The notes: generated by a model from the sequence alone, not told the origin. Counted from the stretch's first letter, positions 1 through 8,492 are shown. The stretch: 32,011 nucleotides of DNA from CAZFRF01 sp964540925 (GCA_964540925.1 CAZIOR010000006.1:1-32011), one strand, 5' to 3'. Numbers and translations are program-made.

Positions 1-142
1 AAATGACATAATCTAGACTAAATTTATCGTATAGAATTACATACTTTATGTCAAGCTACTGTATCTATGTGCGTAGACGTAATATGGAATATTTTATACA
101 ATATTTTTCGATGAATTTTATGGGAACTTATGTAAATTTGAA

Positions 143-162
143 TAAGTTGATAAGTCAACTTA
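143..162. repeat. 8-bp perfect inverted repeat, 4-nt loop
   Basis: TAAGTTGA and TCAACTTA flank a TAAG loop. No T-run follows on either strand, so it is not a standard intrinsic terminator. It lies about 100 bp upstream of the groESL -35 box. It could be an operator or the 3' end of an upstream transcript; function is unknown. Confidence 0.5.
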
Positions 163-263
163 GGATAATGGGAACACTTCAAGTTATTAACATCAGTTTT
201 AAATTGTTAATTTTGTTAGTTCCTATTGCAGTTATGCTTTATGTTTATAGTCTTATTATCAAC

Positions 264-293
264 TTGACACATTTTTATTCAATATGGTATAAA
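264..293 (+). promoter_or_regulatory. groESL promoter
   Basis: A consensus -35 TTGACA (264-269) is followed after 18 nt by TATAAA (288-293). Transcription would start near 300, inside the operator, leaving a leader of about 35 nt before the groES ATG. Confidence 0.75.
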
Positions 294-320
294 TAAGCAG
301 TCAAGCTGCTCGACTGATAT
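294..320. promoter_or_regulatory. CIRCE-like HrcA operator (variant half-site)
   Basis: TAAGCAGTC (294-302), 9-nt spacer, GACTGATAT (312-320). The inner five bases CAGTC/GACTG pair perfectly and the N9 spacing is that of CIRCE, but the classical half-site is TTAGCACTC. The site directly follows the -10 box and covers the expected transcription start, where a repressor would block initiation. A matching site lies in front of hrcA at 26962-26988. Confidence 0.7.
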
Positions 321-334
321 CTTCAAATAAAGTT

Positions 335-655
335 ATGGCTAAAATAAACTTAAAACCATTATTTGATACTGTTTTAGTGAAACCGCTAGATGCGGATGTA
401 AAAACTGCATCTGGAATTATCTTGCCTGACAGTGCAAAAGAAAAACCTCAAATTGGCGAAATCGTAGCCGTAGGTACTCAAATTAAAACCCCAGAAGGGT
501 TAAGATTTGTTGCTCCAGATGGAAGACTTTTGCCAATCTTTGTTAATGTTGGCGATAAAGTTTTATATAAAAAATGGTCCGGAGAGCAAACAAAAGTGGA
601 TAGCACAGAATATGTTTTAGTTAAGCAAGGTGAAATCCTTGCGGTTATGGAGTAA
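335..655 (+). CDS. groES: Co-chaperonin GroES
   Basis: GroES is the heptameric lid of the GroEL folding chamber in the cytoplasm. The 106-residue protein starts with the typical LKPLFDTVLVKP strand, followed by the mobile-loop region (TASGIILPDSAKEKP, about residues 24-38) that contacts GroEL, and ends in EYVLVKQGEILAVME as in the family. It is some ten residues longer than the usual 94-97, because the segment between the 'GEIVAVG' strand and 'VGDKVLY' is extended (about residues 48-70). No clear Shine-Dalgarno sequence precedes the ATG. It is the first gene of a two-gene operon with groEL (2-nt gap), under a strong promoter and a CIRCE-like operator, so heat-shock control by HrcA is likely. 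Identification is secure. Confidence 0.97.
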   Translation: MAKINLKPLFDTVLVKPLDADVKTASGIILPDSAKEKPQIGEIVAVGTQIKTPEGLRFVAPDGRLLPIFVNVGDKVLYKKWSGEQTKVDSTEYVLVKQGEILAVME

Positions 656-657
656 TT

Positions 658-2292
658 ATGGCAAAGCAAATTAAATACGGAGCAGAAGCTCGTGAATTAT
701 TAAAGCAAGGCGTAAATGAATTAGCAGATGCAGTAGCAACTACCTTGGGTCCAAAAGGTAGAAATGTTGCACTTGATAGAAAATATGGAGCCCCAAATGT
801 AATTCATGATGGAGTTTCGGTTGCTAAAGAAATAGTACTTGAAGACCCATTTAAAAATATGGGAGCACAACTTGTAAAAGAAGCAGCATCCAAAACAGCT
901 GATGTTGCTGGAGATGGAACTACAACTTCGACAATTTTAGCTAGAGCAATTGTTAACGAGGGTTTACTTAGAATTACAGCTGGTTCAAATCCAATGATAA
1001 TGAGAAGAGGAATAGAAAAAGCTGGAGACTTAATTATTGCCGAACTTAAGAAAATTGCTAAGTCAGTTAAAGCAGGAGACATAACTAATGTAGCAACTAT
1101 TTCCGCAGCAGATCCTGAGCTTGGAAAATTAATAGCACAAGCCTTAGAAAAAGTGGGTAAAGATGGAGTAGTAACCGTTGAAGAAGGAAGAGGGCTTATT
1201 ACGGAAGTTGAATATAAAGAAGGAATGGAATTTGATAAAGGTTATGCCTCAGCATATTTTGTAACTAATACTGATAGAATGACAGCAGAAATTGAAGATC
1301 CATATATTTTGATTACTGATAAAAAGATCTCAAATTTGCAAGAATTTGTACCCTTCTTAGAAAATGCTGTTAAGGTGACTAAGAATCTAGTTATTATTGC
1401 CGATGACGTAGAGGGTGAGGTGCTAGCGCTTTTAGCAGTCAATAAATTAAAAGGTGTATTTAATGCATTGGCAATTAAAGCACCTGGTTTTGGAGACAGA
1501 AGAAAAGAAATGCTTGAAGATATCGCCATTTTAACTGGTGGAAGAGTAATTTCTGAGGATACTGGCGTTAAATTTGAAAGCGTAAGTGTTGAAGATTTAG
1601 GTAGGGCAGATAAAGTTTGGGCAGACAAAGAAAATAGCAGGATTATTGGTGGAAAAGGAACAAAATCTTCTTTAACAGCAAGAATAGCGCAAATTAAAAA
1701 GGCAATAGAAACAACCAAATCCCAATTTGATAAAGAAAAGCTACAAGAAAGATTAGCAAAACTTTCCGGAGGAGTTGCAGTAATAAATGTAGGAGCAGCT
1801 ACAGAGATCGAACTTAAAGACAGAAAGGAAAGAGTTACTGATGCAGTAGCTGCAACTAAAGCCGCTTTAGAGGAAGGAATTGTTCCAGGTGGGTCGATTA
1901 CTCTTTTAGATATTGCTAAGAAAATGAATCAATCTACAAAAGTTTCTAGGGATGAATCAGCTGGTTTTGAAATTGTTAAGCTTGCTTTAGAAGCACCATT
2001 TAAAAAGCTTATGGAAAACGCAGGTTTTGACGCAGGGCAATTAATTGCTAAGGCTAGAGAAGTAGCCGCAGCTGGACAAGGATTTGATGTATTGAGCCTT
2101 GAAAATGAAGATCTAGCTAAGCCAATCGATATGGTTAAAGCAGGAATAGTTGATCCAGTAAAAGTTGTAAGAACAGCTGTGCAAAATGCTATTTCTGTTG
2201 CAATTATGATTTTAACTACAGAAGCATTGGTTACAGATTTACCAGAAAAGAATTCTTCGGCTCCTCAAATGCCTAGTGGAATGGATTACTAA
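658..2292 (+). CDS. groEL: Chaperonin GroEL (Hsp60)
   Basis: GroEL is the ATP-driven double-ring chaperonin that folds non-native proteins with GroES. At 544 residues the protein is full length. It shows the equatorial ATP-site signatures TTLGPKGRNV (about residue 28) and GDGTTTSTILA (about residue 86), the apical segment with ITDKKISNLQE and GFGDRRKEML, and AATEIELKDRKERVTDA followed by GIVPGGS of the C-terminal equatorial half. The C-terminus is NSSAPQMPSGMDY rather than the repetitive GGM tail of many homologues. A GGAG ribosome site (649-652) lies 5 nt before the ATG, inside the end of groES, so this internal operon gene uses Shine-Dalgarno initiation although many first genes here do not. 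No hairpin terminator follows, only a T-run. Confidence 0.98.
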   Translation: MAKQIKYGAEARELLKQGVNELADAVATTLGPKGRNVALDRKYGAPNVIHDGVSVAKEIVLEDPFKNMGAQLVKEAASKTADVAGDGTTTSTILARAIVNEGLLRITAGSNPMIMRRGIEKAGDLIIAELKKIAKSVKAGDITNVATISAADPELGKLIAQALEKVGKDGVVTVEEGRGLITEVEYKEGMEFDKGYASAYFVTNTDRMTAEIEDPYILITDKKISNLQEFVPFLENAVKVTKNLVIIADDVEGEVLALLAVNKLKGVFNALAIKAPGFGDRRKEMLEDIAILTGGRVISEDTGVKFESVSVEDLGRADKVWADKENSRIIGGKGTKSSLTARIAQIKKAIETTKSQFDKEKLQERLAKLSGGVAVINVGAATEIELKDRKERVTDAVAATKAALEEGIVPGGSITLLDIAKKMNQSTKVSRDESAGFEIVKLALEAPFKKLMENAGFDAGQLIAKAREVAAAGQGFDVLSLENEDLAKPIDMVKAGIVDPVKVVRTAVQNAISVAIMILTTEALVTDLPEKNSSAPQMPSGMDY

Positions 2293-2321
2293 AATAGGTT
2301 TTTTTATTTGATCTTTTAAGT

Positions 2322-2327
2322 TATAAT
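2322..2327 (+). promoter_or_regulatory. -10 box for leaderless PEGA gene
   Basis: A perfect TATAAT is followed by 6 nt and the GTG start at 2334. With normal -10 to +1 spacing the transcript would begin at the start codon itself. No -35 consensus and no Shine-Dalgarno sequence are present. Confidence 0.7.
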
Positions 2328-2333
2328 CAAAAA

Positions 2334-3176
2334 GTGAAAAAGTTACTTTTTATTTTCTTTTGTTTAATAATTGCTGTTTTAATATTTTTTATAATTATTT
2401 TCCTCCTAGGTACAAGGCCAGAAAAAGGAGCATTACAGGTTACATCGGCACCACGAGCCAGCGTTTATTTGAATGATAAGCTAATGGGTTCAACCCCTCT
2501 TTGTCTTTGCGATAGCAAAAACATGTTAAAGGTAGGAGAATATACTATTAGAATAGTACCAACTGAAGGAAATTTTGAACCATTTCAGCGAAAAATTACT
2601 ATTAACCCTAAAGTTTTAACTGTTGTAGATAGGTCTTTTGCTCAAACAGCTTTAGCTCAAGCAAGTATTATTGGTTTAGATCAGATTGAAAACAAAAAGG
2701 ATGCTCAAATTAGTGTTATTTCTTTTCCAACAGATTCTCAGGTATATATAGATAGTGTTTTAGCTGGAAATTCTCCAATTTTAGTTAAAAACCAAACAGA
2801 ATCAGACCATGAAATAAAGGTAAGTAAAGATGGATATAAAGACAAGATTGTTAGAATTAGAACGGTTCCGGGATACAAATTAGATGCAGTGATTTATTTA
2901 GGTATTGATTCAGACATTGCAACTAAATCTGCAGCCAAAATTCCAACTCCTAGCGTTACATCTAGTCCTAAATCTAATCAAGTTGTGATATTAGATACTC
3001 CAACTGGATTTTTAAGAGTCAGAGATAGTGCTTCTTTAAGTGGTGAAGAAATTGCTCAAGTAAAACCAGGAGAAAGCTATGAATTGGTTAGTGAAGAGGA
3101 AAGTTGGTTTGAAATAAAGTTAGAAAATGGAAAAACAGGTTGGATAAGTAGTCAATACGCTAAAAAGCAGAGTTAG
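2334..3176 (+). CDS. Membrane-anchored PEGA-PEGA-SH3 surface protein
   Basis: The 280-residue protein has an N-terminal membrane helix (about residues 3-26, very Ile/Phe/Leu-rich) and then an extracytoplasmic part. Two PEGA-type beta repeats follow: about 34-100 (GALQVTSAPRASVYLNDKLMG) and about 122-190 (ISVISFPTDSQVYIDSVLAG ... DGYKDKIVRI). A Ser/Thr/Pro linker leads to a C-terminal bacterial SH3 domain (about 215-277; FLRVRDSASLSGEEIAQV ... GWISSQYA). Such combinations are usually cell-surface proteins that bind wall or glycan; no catalytic residues are seen. The GTG start is fixed by a -10 box 6 nt upstream. The gene converges on the UbiA-family gene and the two coding ends overlap by 17 bp. 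Domain calls are by pattern; ligand and role are unknown. Confidence 0.85.
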   Translation: MKKLLFIFFCLIIAVLIFFIIIFLLGTRPEKGALQVTSAPRASVYLNDKLMGSTPLCLCDSKNMLKVGEYTIRIVPTEGNFEPFQRKITINPKVLTVVDRSFAQTALAQASIIGLDQIENKKDAQISVISFPTDSQVYIDSVLAGNSPILVKNQTESDHEIKVSKDGYKDKIVRIRTVPGYKLDAVIYLGIDSDIATKSAAKIPTPSVTSSPKSNQVVILDTPTGFLRVRDSASLSGEEIAQVKPGESYELVSEEESWFEIKLENGKTGWISSQYAKKQS

Positions 3177-4113
3177 GGCTTACAAAATAAATTAACACGA
3201 CAACAAGAATTGCCCAAATAATTACAGTAGCAAGTAAAGGCTTGTCTGATAATAATACTTTTTCTGGGCTTTCTCCTTCATTCTTCTCATAAATATCCTG
3301 GAGATAACGCATTAGGCCATATACAACAGGAATAATTGTAATCATTAACCATTTTCTTTCAAAAAATGAAGATAAAGTATCAGGAACTAAGATGCTTAAA
3401 TTTAATCTAAATCCACCTGGATTTTCTAAAAAAGTAAACAATGAATAGGCAATAAATGTTGAAGTGGCAAAAATTGAAGCATAAACATCTAAAAGTCTAT
3501 CTGAATAATGCGATAAGCTTTTTCTAGTTGCAGCTATATCAATTCCTTTACTTGCAGAAAGTAGTGTAAGTTCTGATCTTCTTTTGCCAATAGCAAGGAA
3601 AAGAGAAATAGAGATTGTTGTAAGTAAAAGCCAGACCGAAATATGGAATCCACTTGCAAACTCTCCAGCATAGACTCTTAAGATGTATCCAGATGCTAGG
3701 GCAAGAATATCAACAACTGCTAAAGATTTAATAAACGAAGAGTAAAGAATTTGAATTACTAAATAAACAATTCCGATTGTAAAAAAAGTTGGATTAATAC
3801 TTTTTGCAAGGTACAGAGAGGAGATTATTAAAAGAATTGCAAAACTAATTCCAAAAGAAATAGGAATCTCACCACTAGCTAAAGGTCTAAATTTTTTAAA
3901 GGGATGTAGTCTGTCTTTTTTAATATCAAAAATGTCATTAATAATATATGTTGCGCTTGAAAGTCCACAGAAAGCAATAAATCCTAATCCGACTGTTTGT
4001 AGTAAAGGATAGTTGAACAATTCACCAGAAAAAGTAATAGATGCAAAGAGAGCAAAATTTTTAATCCATTGCCTTGGTCTTACGAGTCTTAAAACGTTAT
4101 AAATCAGTTTCAT
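3160..4113 (-). CDS. UbiA-family prenyltransferase, decaprenyl-phosphate phosphoribosyltransferase-like
   Basis: An integral membrane enzyme of 317 residues with about eight to nine helices. It shows RPRQWIKN (12-19), the first Asp motif NDIFD with KKDR and KKFRPLASG (59-81), and a second polar loop with AIGKRRSEL (174-182). The pattern RPRQW + NDxxD + HPxKxFRPxAxG + GKRxxEL is that of 5-phosphoribosyl-1-pyrophosphate:polyprenyl-phosphate transferases (Rv3806c-like), which make the lipid precursor of decaprenyl-phosphoarabinose, rather than of UbiA, MenA or COX10. It is the last gene of the tatD-led operon and overlaps the wecA-like gene by 17 nt, fitting a role in lipid-linked glycan precursor synthesis. 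No DprE1/DprE2 epimerase genes are in the window, so the final product is uncertain. Confidence 0.82.
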   Translation of the reverse strand: MKLIYNVLRLVRPRQWIKNFALFASITFSGELFNYPLLQTVGLGFIAFCGLSSATYIINDIFDIKKDRLHPFKKFRPLASGEIPISFGISFAILLIISSLYLAKSINPTFFTIGIVYLVIQILYSSFIKSLAVVDILALASGYILRVYAGEFASGFHISVWLLLTTISISLFLAIGKRRSELTLLSASKGIDIAATRKSLSHYSDRLLDVYASIFATSTFIAYSLFTFLENPGGFRLNLSILVPDTLSSFFERKWLMITIIPVVYGLMRYLQDIYEKNEGESPEKVLLSDKPLLATVIIWAILVVVLIYFVSPNSAF

Positions 4114-5176
4114 TGTTTATTTTCTTTATTAAAAATCTTAAAAAAAGTATTGCTCCAAAAACTAAAATTACTAACATTATTATAGCAAATAGCTTTCCTT
4201 TACTTGAGAGGTTTAAGGCTATGAGGCCTAAGATCGCCGAAACAACCCAGTAAAAAATAGCTACTCGTTTTTGTCCTAAGCCCAATCCTAAAAGTAAATG
4301 ATGTAAATGTTGTTTATCATGCCAAAATGGAGATTTTCCACTTGCAACCCTTCTTATAATTGTAAATAATCCATCAGTCATAGGTACTCCCATAACTAAT
4401 ATTGCAGTGGCTAGTTTTGCACCTGAAATAATTGAAACCACTGCAAGAAGTAAGTAGATAGCTGTCGCTCCATAGCCTGGGAATATTTTTGCTGGATATT
4501 TATTAAATAGTAAAAATCCTAATGCTGCGCCTGTAATAATAAATGAAAGGGTTGCGGCATTTATACTCGATTGATCTAGTACTGAAAATCTTAATGATAA
4601 AATTCCAATTACAAATGCAGAAATAGCTACAATTCCAGGCATTTGCCCATCAACACCCTTGCTCCAATTTAACATGTTCATTACCCAGACGATCCAAAGA
4701 ATGGCAATTAAATCTGAAAGCAGTGTTACTGTAGGTAAATTAATAAAAGGAATTTGGATTTGATTAAGGAATAAAATACCACCAAAAGGATTTGTGATAA
4801 ATGCAACATTTGCTCCGAAATATACAACGATTACGGCACAGACAATGTTAATAAAAAATCTTAAATATGGGGAAATGTCGAATTTATCGTCAATCACTCC
4901 GAGTACAAGGGCAATAAATGCAGCAGCAAAAGCAGCAATAATCACTTGGTTAAATTGAAGGAAAAACAAACTAGTTACAAAAACTCCGACAAAAAGAGGA
5001 ATCCCACCCCCTCTTGGTATTGGATTTTTATGAATTATTGCAGGATGCTTATGTTTTTTTGGATCGTCTAGTACTTTGAATTTTTTTAAAAAATATAAAG
5101 AGATTGGTACGGTAATAGCAGTTATTGCAAAGGAGATTATTAATGGAATAATTGCAAAAAGATTAAGATTAAACAT
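4097..5176 (-). CDS. WecA/TagO/MraY-family polyprenyl-phosphate sugar-1-phosphate transferase
   Basis: A polytopic membrane enzyme (359 residues, about ten helices) that would transfer a UDP-linked amino-sugar phosphate to polyprenyl phosphate, starting a lipid-linked glycan. Motifs seen: LDDPKKHKHP and RGGGIP (36-60), the DDKFD aspartates (96-100), NWSKGVDGQMPG (170-181) in place of the usual N-x-x-DGLDGL loop, and the cytoplasmic HDKQHLHHLL histidine loop (286-295). The histidine loop favours WecA/TagO over MraY. The start ATG directly abuts the stop of the small membrane gene upstream, and the end overlaps the UbiA-family gene, so coupled translation is likely. The acceptor-sugar specificity cannot be read from sequence. 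Confidence 0.88.
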   Translation of the reverse strand: MFNLNLFAIIPLIISFAITAITVPISLYFLKKFKVLDDPKKHKHPAIIHKNPIPRGGGIPLFVGVFVTSLFFLQFNQVIIAAFAAAFIALVLGVIDDKFDISPYLRFFINIVCAVIVVYFGANVAFITNPFGGILFLNQIQIPFINLPTVTLLSDLIAILWIVWVMNMLNWSKGVDGQMPGIVAISAFVIGILSLRFSVLDQSSINAATLSFIITGAALGFLLFNKYPAKIFPGYGATAIYLLLAVVSIISGAKLATAILVMGVPMTDGLFTIIRRVASGKSPFWHDKQHLHHLLLGLGLGQKRVAIFYWVVSAILGLIALNLSSKGKLFAIIMLVILVFGAILFLRFLIKKINNETDL

Positions 5177-5533
5177 TTAAATAATAAGTAAAACAGTATG
5201 TACTATAAAAATAAAATTCATAATAGAAATAAGTAAGCTAATTGAGGAAATTATTCTTCCGAGTAACGGGTTGTTCTTGCTATATAAGAATGCAGAAAAA
5301 AATATATTAAAAATTAAAACCAACGCTAAAAGTCCTATTGGGATAAAAATACCAATTGCAGATGTTAGCCTATTGTCACCCCATGGTAATTGATTAAAAA
5401 TTGGTATATAAGGAGGTAATCTAAAGTAAAAAAATGTTGCTGCAATAGTTGTGATTACTAATATAACAACACTTGTTAATAATAGATAAAAGGTTGCCTT
5501 GTCTTTGATTAATGGATCAATTAATTTTTTCAT
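5177..5533 (-). CDS. Small membrane protein of unknown function
   Basis: A 118-residue protein with three predicted membrane segments (about residues 14-36, 57-83 and 94-117) and a short loop with FRLPPYIPIFNQLPWGD, which may face the outside. I do not recognise the family; it recalls small DUF1648-like membrane proteins only loosely. I take the ATG at 5533 as start; an upstream in-frame ATG at 5548 would add five residues. Either start lies inside the end of the GT39 gene (stop at 5517), and the stop codon touches the ATG of the wecA-like gene, so it is translationally coupled on both sides. Context suggests a helper role in glycan assembly, but that is inference. Confidence 0.7.
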   Translation of the reverse strand: MKKLIDPLIKDKATFYLLLTSVVILVITTIAATFFYFRLPPYIPIFNQLPWGDNRLTSAIGIFIPIGLLALVLIFNIFFSAFLYSKNNPLLGRIISSISLLISIMNFIFIVHTVLLII

Positions 5534-6995
5534 ATATAACAATTCCATTTAAATTAACTACGCTTTGATAATTTGTTAAAGAAAAAGGGTAGGCAGAAAC
5601 GTTATGCATTATTATAATAAATCTAGGTTGGGTTTTCTCGAGACCTTGTCTTGTGTTAGAAATTCCATCTGGATAACTAGTTATATGATAAGCAACCGTA
5701 TATCTTCCAGGTGGAAGTTTGTCTGTTAATTTATATAGTTGAGCATTATTGCCCCAAACAAAAATATTATCATCTTTTTTTAAGTGCATATTTAGAAAGC
5801 TTGCTAATAAATAGTCATTAGGGGTGTTTCCGTCAAAAAATCTTTCATAGTCATAAATTGTTTTATTATTTGTTATAAAAGCAATAAAATTTTGATAATA
5901 ATAAGTTGTTTTATTATAGTATCCAAAATTTTTATAAAGTAAGAAAATAGAAATTATTAATGCTAAGGCGCTCAGTTTAAAATTCTTTTTCAACAGCAAT
6001 AGTCCTGTAAGTAAGCAAATTGCAGGAAGCGTAACTAATACATAATGTGTGTATGGTCTTTGTGAAAAGAAAGCATTAAATAAAGAAAATAAGAGCCAAA
6101 TATAAATAAACATTTCTCCTAAAATTAATTTTTGTCTTTTTATAAAAATAATACTAAGAGTAGTAAATAAAATTAATAATTTTAAAATTAAAAAGCCTTG
6201 AGGAATTATTAGCTTATTTCCATATCCAACATATCCTACGTTATTGGTTAGTGTTGCTTTAAGAAAATATGGAAATGCATTATTAAATATAAAATATCCA
6301 ACAACTAGAATTGGTAGAATGCTAAACCCAATAATTAATGGAAGTAGGTTTTTAAATTCATTTATTAAATTTTTAGGTTCTAAAATATTTTTTATATCTT
6401 TAGAAAAATTTGCAAAAAATATGAAGATAAAGAATGCTGCAAAATCAAAAATGCCTACAATTTTAAAAAGGAAAGAAATACTGAGCAATATTCCAGATAC
6501 AAACAAAAGTTTATATCTTTGACTCAAATTTGTTTCTAAGGATTTAAATGCTAATAACCCTGCTCCGAGATTAAATGCCAGCATAAAATTTTCCGCATTA
6601 GCAATATTTCCTTCTATTAATGGTAGTCCAAATAAGATTGCAAACAAAAATGTAGACAAAAATATTGGTTTTTGTGATTGAAAAACCTTTTTGGCTAAAA
6701 TAAAAAATATGTAAATTGAAATTAACCCAAAAATAAGAGAAACACTTCTTAATAAAAATTGATCAGAATTAAAGATTGCATAAAGTAGATATAGAAAAGG
6801 AGGTTTGTTGTCAAAAATGCCTTGATACAAAATTCTTCCATTATTAATTCCGAGTCCTAGTGCTTGATAAATTCCTTCATCTCCATACCAATAAGGTTCA
6901 ATTAAAGAAGGGAGTCTAAGTAGGAAAAATATAAAACTAGTAAATATTAAAAACCAAATGTTTTTACTTTTTTCATATATTGAAAGTAGTTTCAT
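5517..6995 (-). CDS. GT39/ArnT-like GT-C membrane glycosyltransferase
   Basis: A 492-residue polytopic protein (about eleven helices) of the dolichyl-phosphate-mannose mannosyltransferase / ArnT superfamily, which uses polyprenyl-phosphate sugars on the outer face of the membrane. The first external loop has the catalytic-type Asp-Glu pair YGDEGIY (D39, E40) and FDNKPPFLYL (62-71), the usual order in this family. The C-terminal part holds a short soluble segment (NIFVWGNNAQLYKL ... RFIIIMHN). It follows the GT2 gene after 3 nt and overlaps the next gene, so it belongs to the tatD operon. The acceptor (protein or glycan) and sugar are unknown. A distant second member is at 25504-26940. Confidence 0.85.
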   Translation of the reverse strand: MKLLSIYEKSKNIWFLIFTSFIFFLLRLPSLIEPYWYGDEGIYQALGLGINNGRILYQGIFDNKPPFLYLLYAIFNSDQFLLRSVSLIFGLISIYIFFILAKKVFQSQKPIFLSTFLFAILFGLPLIEGNIANAENFMLAFNLGAGLLAFKSLETNLSQRYKLLFVSGILLSISFLFKIVGIFDFAAFFIFIFFANFSKDIKNILEPKNLINEFKNLLPLIIGFSILPILVVGYFIFNNAFPYFLKATLTNNVGYVGYGNKLIIPQGFLILKLLILFTTLSIIFIKRQKLILGEMFIYIWLLFSLFNAFFSQRPYTHYVLVTLPAICLLTGLLLLKKNFKLSALALIISIFLLYKNFGYYNKTTYYYQNFIAFITNNKTIYDYERFFDGNTPNDYLLASFLNMHLKKDDNIFVWGNNAQLYKLTDKLPPGRYTVAYHITSYPDGISNTRQGLEKTQPRFIIIMHNVSAYPFSLTNYQSVVNLNGIVIYEKIN

Positions 6996-6998
6996 AAA

Positions 6999-8492
6999 TT
7001 AAAGTTTTTCAGTAACTTTATATTCTAATCTTTTTCCAAGCATCAATTGAGTATGTGAGATTAATGCGGGAAGGGCTGAGAGGAAAAAACCAACTATTGG
7101 TAATAATAAAAATTCTAATGGAAATAAAAGTTGTCTTTTTTTGGATACTTTTTGATGGCCCCGTCTTTGTCTATGGTCAATTATTACCATCGCTGCGGTT
7201 GCTAATAGGCAAATTGTTAAGATAGCTCCTGCGATTCTTGGGAGATTGTATCCAAGAGCTGTTCTGGTAAAAACAGGATTAACAAAAGGCATAATGTTTG
7301 CTGCAATAGTTATGATAAACCAATTTACGGGCCATAAGAAATGGTCAACTAAAACATTTATTAGCATTAAGGTTTTTCTAACAAAAGGAACTCCTGGTGT
7401 GGTAAGCCACCATTTGATAAATAATGGATCGTCACTAGCGCCCCAGCTCCATCTTCTTTCCTGTTGGTATTTGTTTTTAATGGAATTTACATATGATGAT
7501 GAGAGAGGGGCATCCATAGATGTTTTAAGAAATATTGACTCCATCCAAACTTCACCTTTCTTTTTATAAAAGGCTTTAAAGAATATTCGATAATCTTCAG
7601 GTATAACATCTGTGTCCCAAAAACCAATGTCATGCAAAAGCTTTAGTGATAAAGAATAGGTAGAGTTAGAAACAAGTCTGTCTTTTTGAACAAGTAATGC
7701 TGTTCTCCATAAAGATCCAAAGAAAGAAAGAATTCTAATTGGTGCGGGAACATTCCAGAAGTTATTGTAGTTAACATTGGCTGATTGCCAAAATTTATTA
7801 TATCTTTTATCGTCTTTTAAGAAGCTATAAGAAAGATAAGAAAAATAATTTTTATCAAAAATAGAATCTGCATCAACTGAAGATATTGTTGCAAAGTTTT
7901 CGTCAATAATACCTGTTTTTACTAATTTTTCATAAGCAATTTTTCCACCATAAGCCTCATTGGATGATTTACCTTTTACTTCTCCTTCAATGTCTGGATG
8001 AAAAGTAGCAAAAATGTCGCCAAATTGATCTTTAAATTGATCAGTTAAAATCTTAGCTCTCTCTTTAGCTGTTGGATCTCTTTCTTCCATAGCTAAGACA
8101 ACATAGATTCTTTTTTTAGGAAAATTTTGAGTAGCTAAGCTTTGAATTCCAATTCCAATTTTTGCCGCGCTTTCTTGATAATTTGGAATAACAACTATAT
8201 GCGACATTTTCTCGAAATTTTCTAATGGTCTTGCAAGTTTAAACCAATCTTTTTTCTCTGCATTACTAATCTTTTTTGAAGCAATAAGAGCGGTGATTGC
8301 CAGAGAGAAGGATTTATAAAACCAATATACGTCAAAAAATAAAATAAAATAGGCTACAGCCCAGGGAATTATTAATGATCCCCAAAATGGAAAAAATATT
8401 AATGACCAAGATACTAGACCTGGAAGAATTTCTAAGGCACGTCTTGTCTTAATTGGGTATGTTGTAAAAATGCGGTCAAAAAAACTTGTCAT
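6999..8492 (-). CDS. Membrane-bound family 2 glycosyltransferase
   Basis: A 497-residue inner-membrane GT2 enzyme. Two helices (about residues 25-70) precede a GT-A catalytic domain with VVIPNYQE (100-107), the metal-binding DAD (207-209), the catalytic-base type pair in PEDYRIF (298-304) and QQERRW (343-348). The Q-x-x-RW motif is typical of processive or cellulose-synthase-like GT2 enzymes. Further helices follow (about 372-490). It would use a nucleotide sugar in the cytoplasm to extend or export a glycan, or to charge a lipid carrier. The ATG overlaps the tatD stop codon (ATGA, 8489-8492), showing translational coupling, and the GT39 gene follows after 3 nt. Substrate is not predictable. 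Confidence 0.87.
   Translation of the reverse strand: MTSFFDRIFTTYPIKTRRALEILPGLVSWSLIFFPFWGSLIIPWAVAYFILFFDVYWFYKSFSLAITALIASKKISNAEKKDWFKLARPLENFEKMSHIVVIPNYQESAAKIGIGIQSLATQNFPKKRIYVVLAMEERDPTAKERAKILTDQFKDQFGDIFATFHPDIEGEVKGKSSNEAYGGKIAYEKLVKTGIIDENFATISSVDADSIFDKNYFSYLSYSFLKDDKRYNKFWQSANVNYNNFWNVPAPIRILSFFGSLWRTALLVQKDRLVSNSTYSLSLKLLHDIGFWDTDVIPEDYRIFFKAFYKKKGEVWMESIFLKTSMDAPLSSSYVNSIKNKYQQERRWSWGASDDPLFIKWWLTTPGVPFVRKTLMLINVLVDHFLWPVNWFIITIAANIMPFVNPVFTRTALGYNLPRIAGAILTICLLATAAMVIIDHRQRRGHQKVSKKRQLLFPLEFLLLPIVGFFLSALPALISHTQLMLGKRLEYKVTEKL

Larger units (their letters stand above)
1..334. other. 5' flank with no supported gene
   Basis: No recognisable coding region or RNA gene is visible here. 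An 82-codon reading frame (48-296, plus) has a hydrophobic C-terminal half, but it resembles no family I know and runs through both the -35 and -10 boxes of the groESL promoter, so I do not call it. The stretch holds an 8-bp perfect inverted repeat at 143-162 and, at its right end, the groESL promoter and heat-shock operator. Confidence 0.6.

Noticed and set aside
48..296. 82-codon open frame with a hydrophobic C-terminus upstream of groES
   Set aside because: It runs through the groESL -35 and -10 boxes, has no recognisable motif and no convincing ribosome site; AT-rich DNA easily gives such frames.
2293..2321. T-run after groEL as intrinsic terminator
   Set aside because: No stem precedes the T-run; it may serve as the AT-rich upstream part of the PEGA-gene promoter instead.
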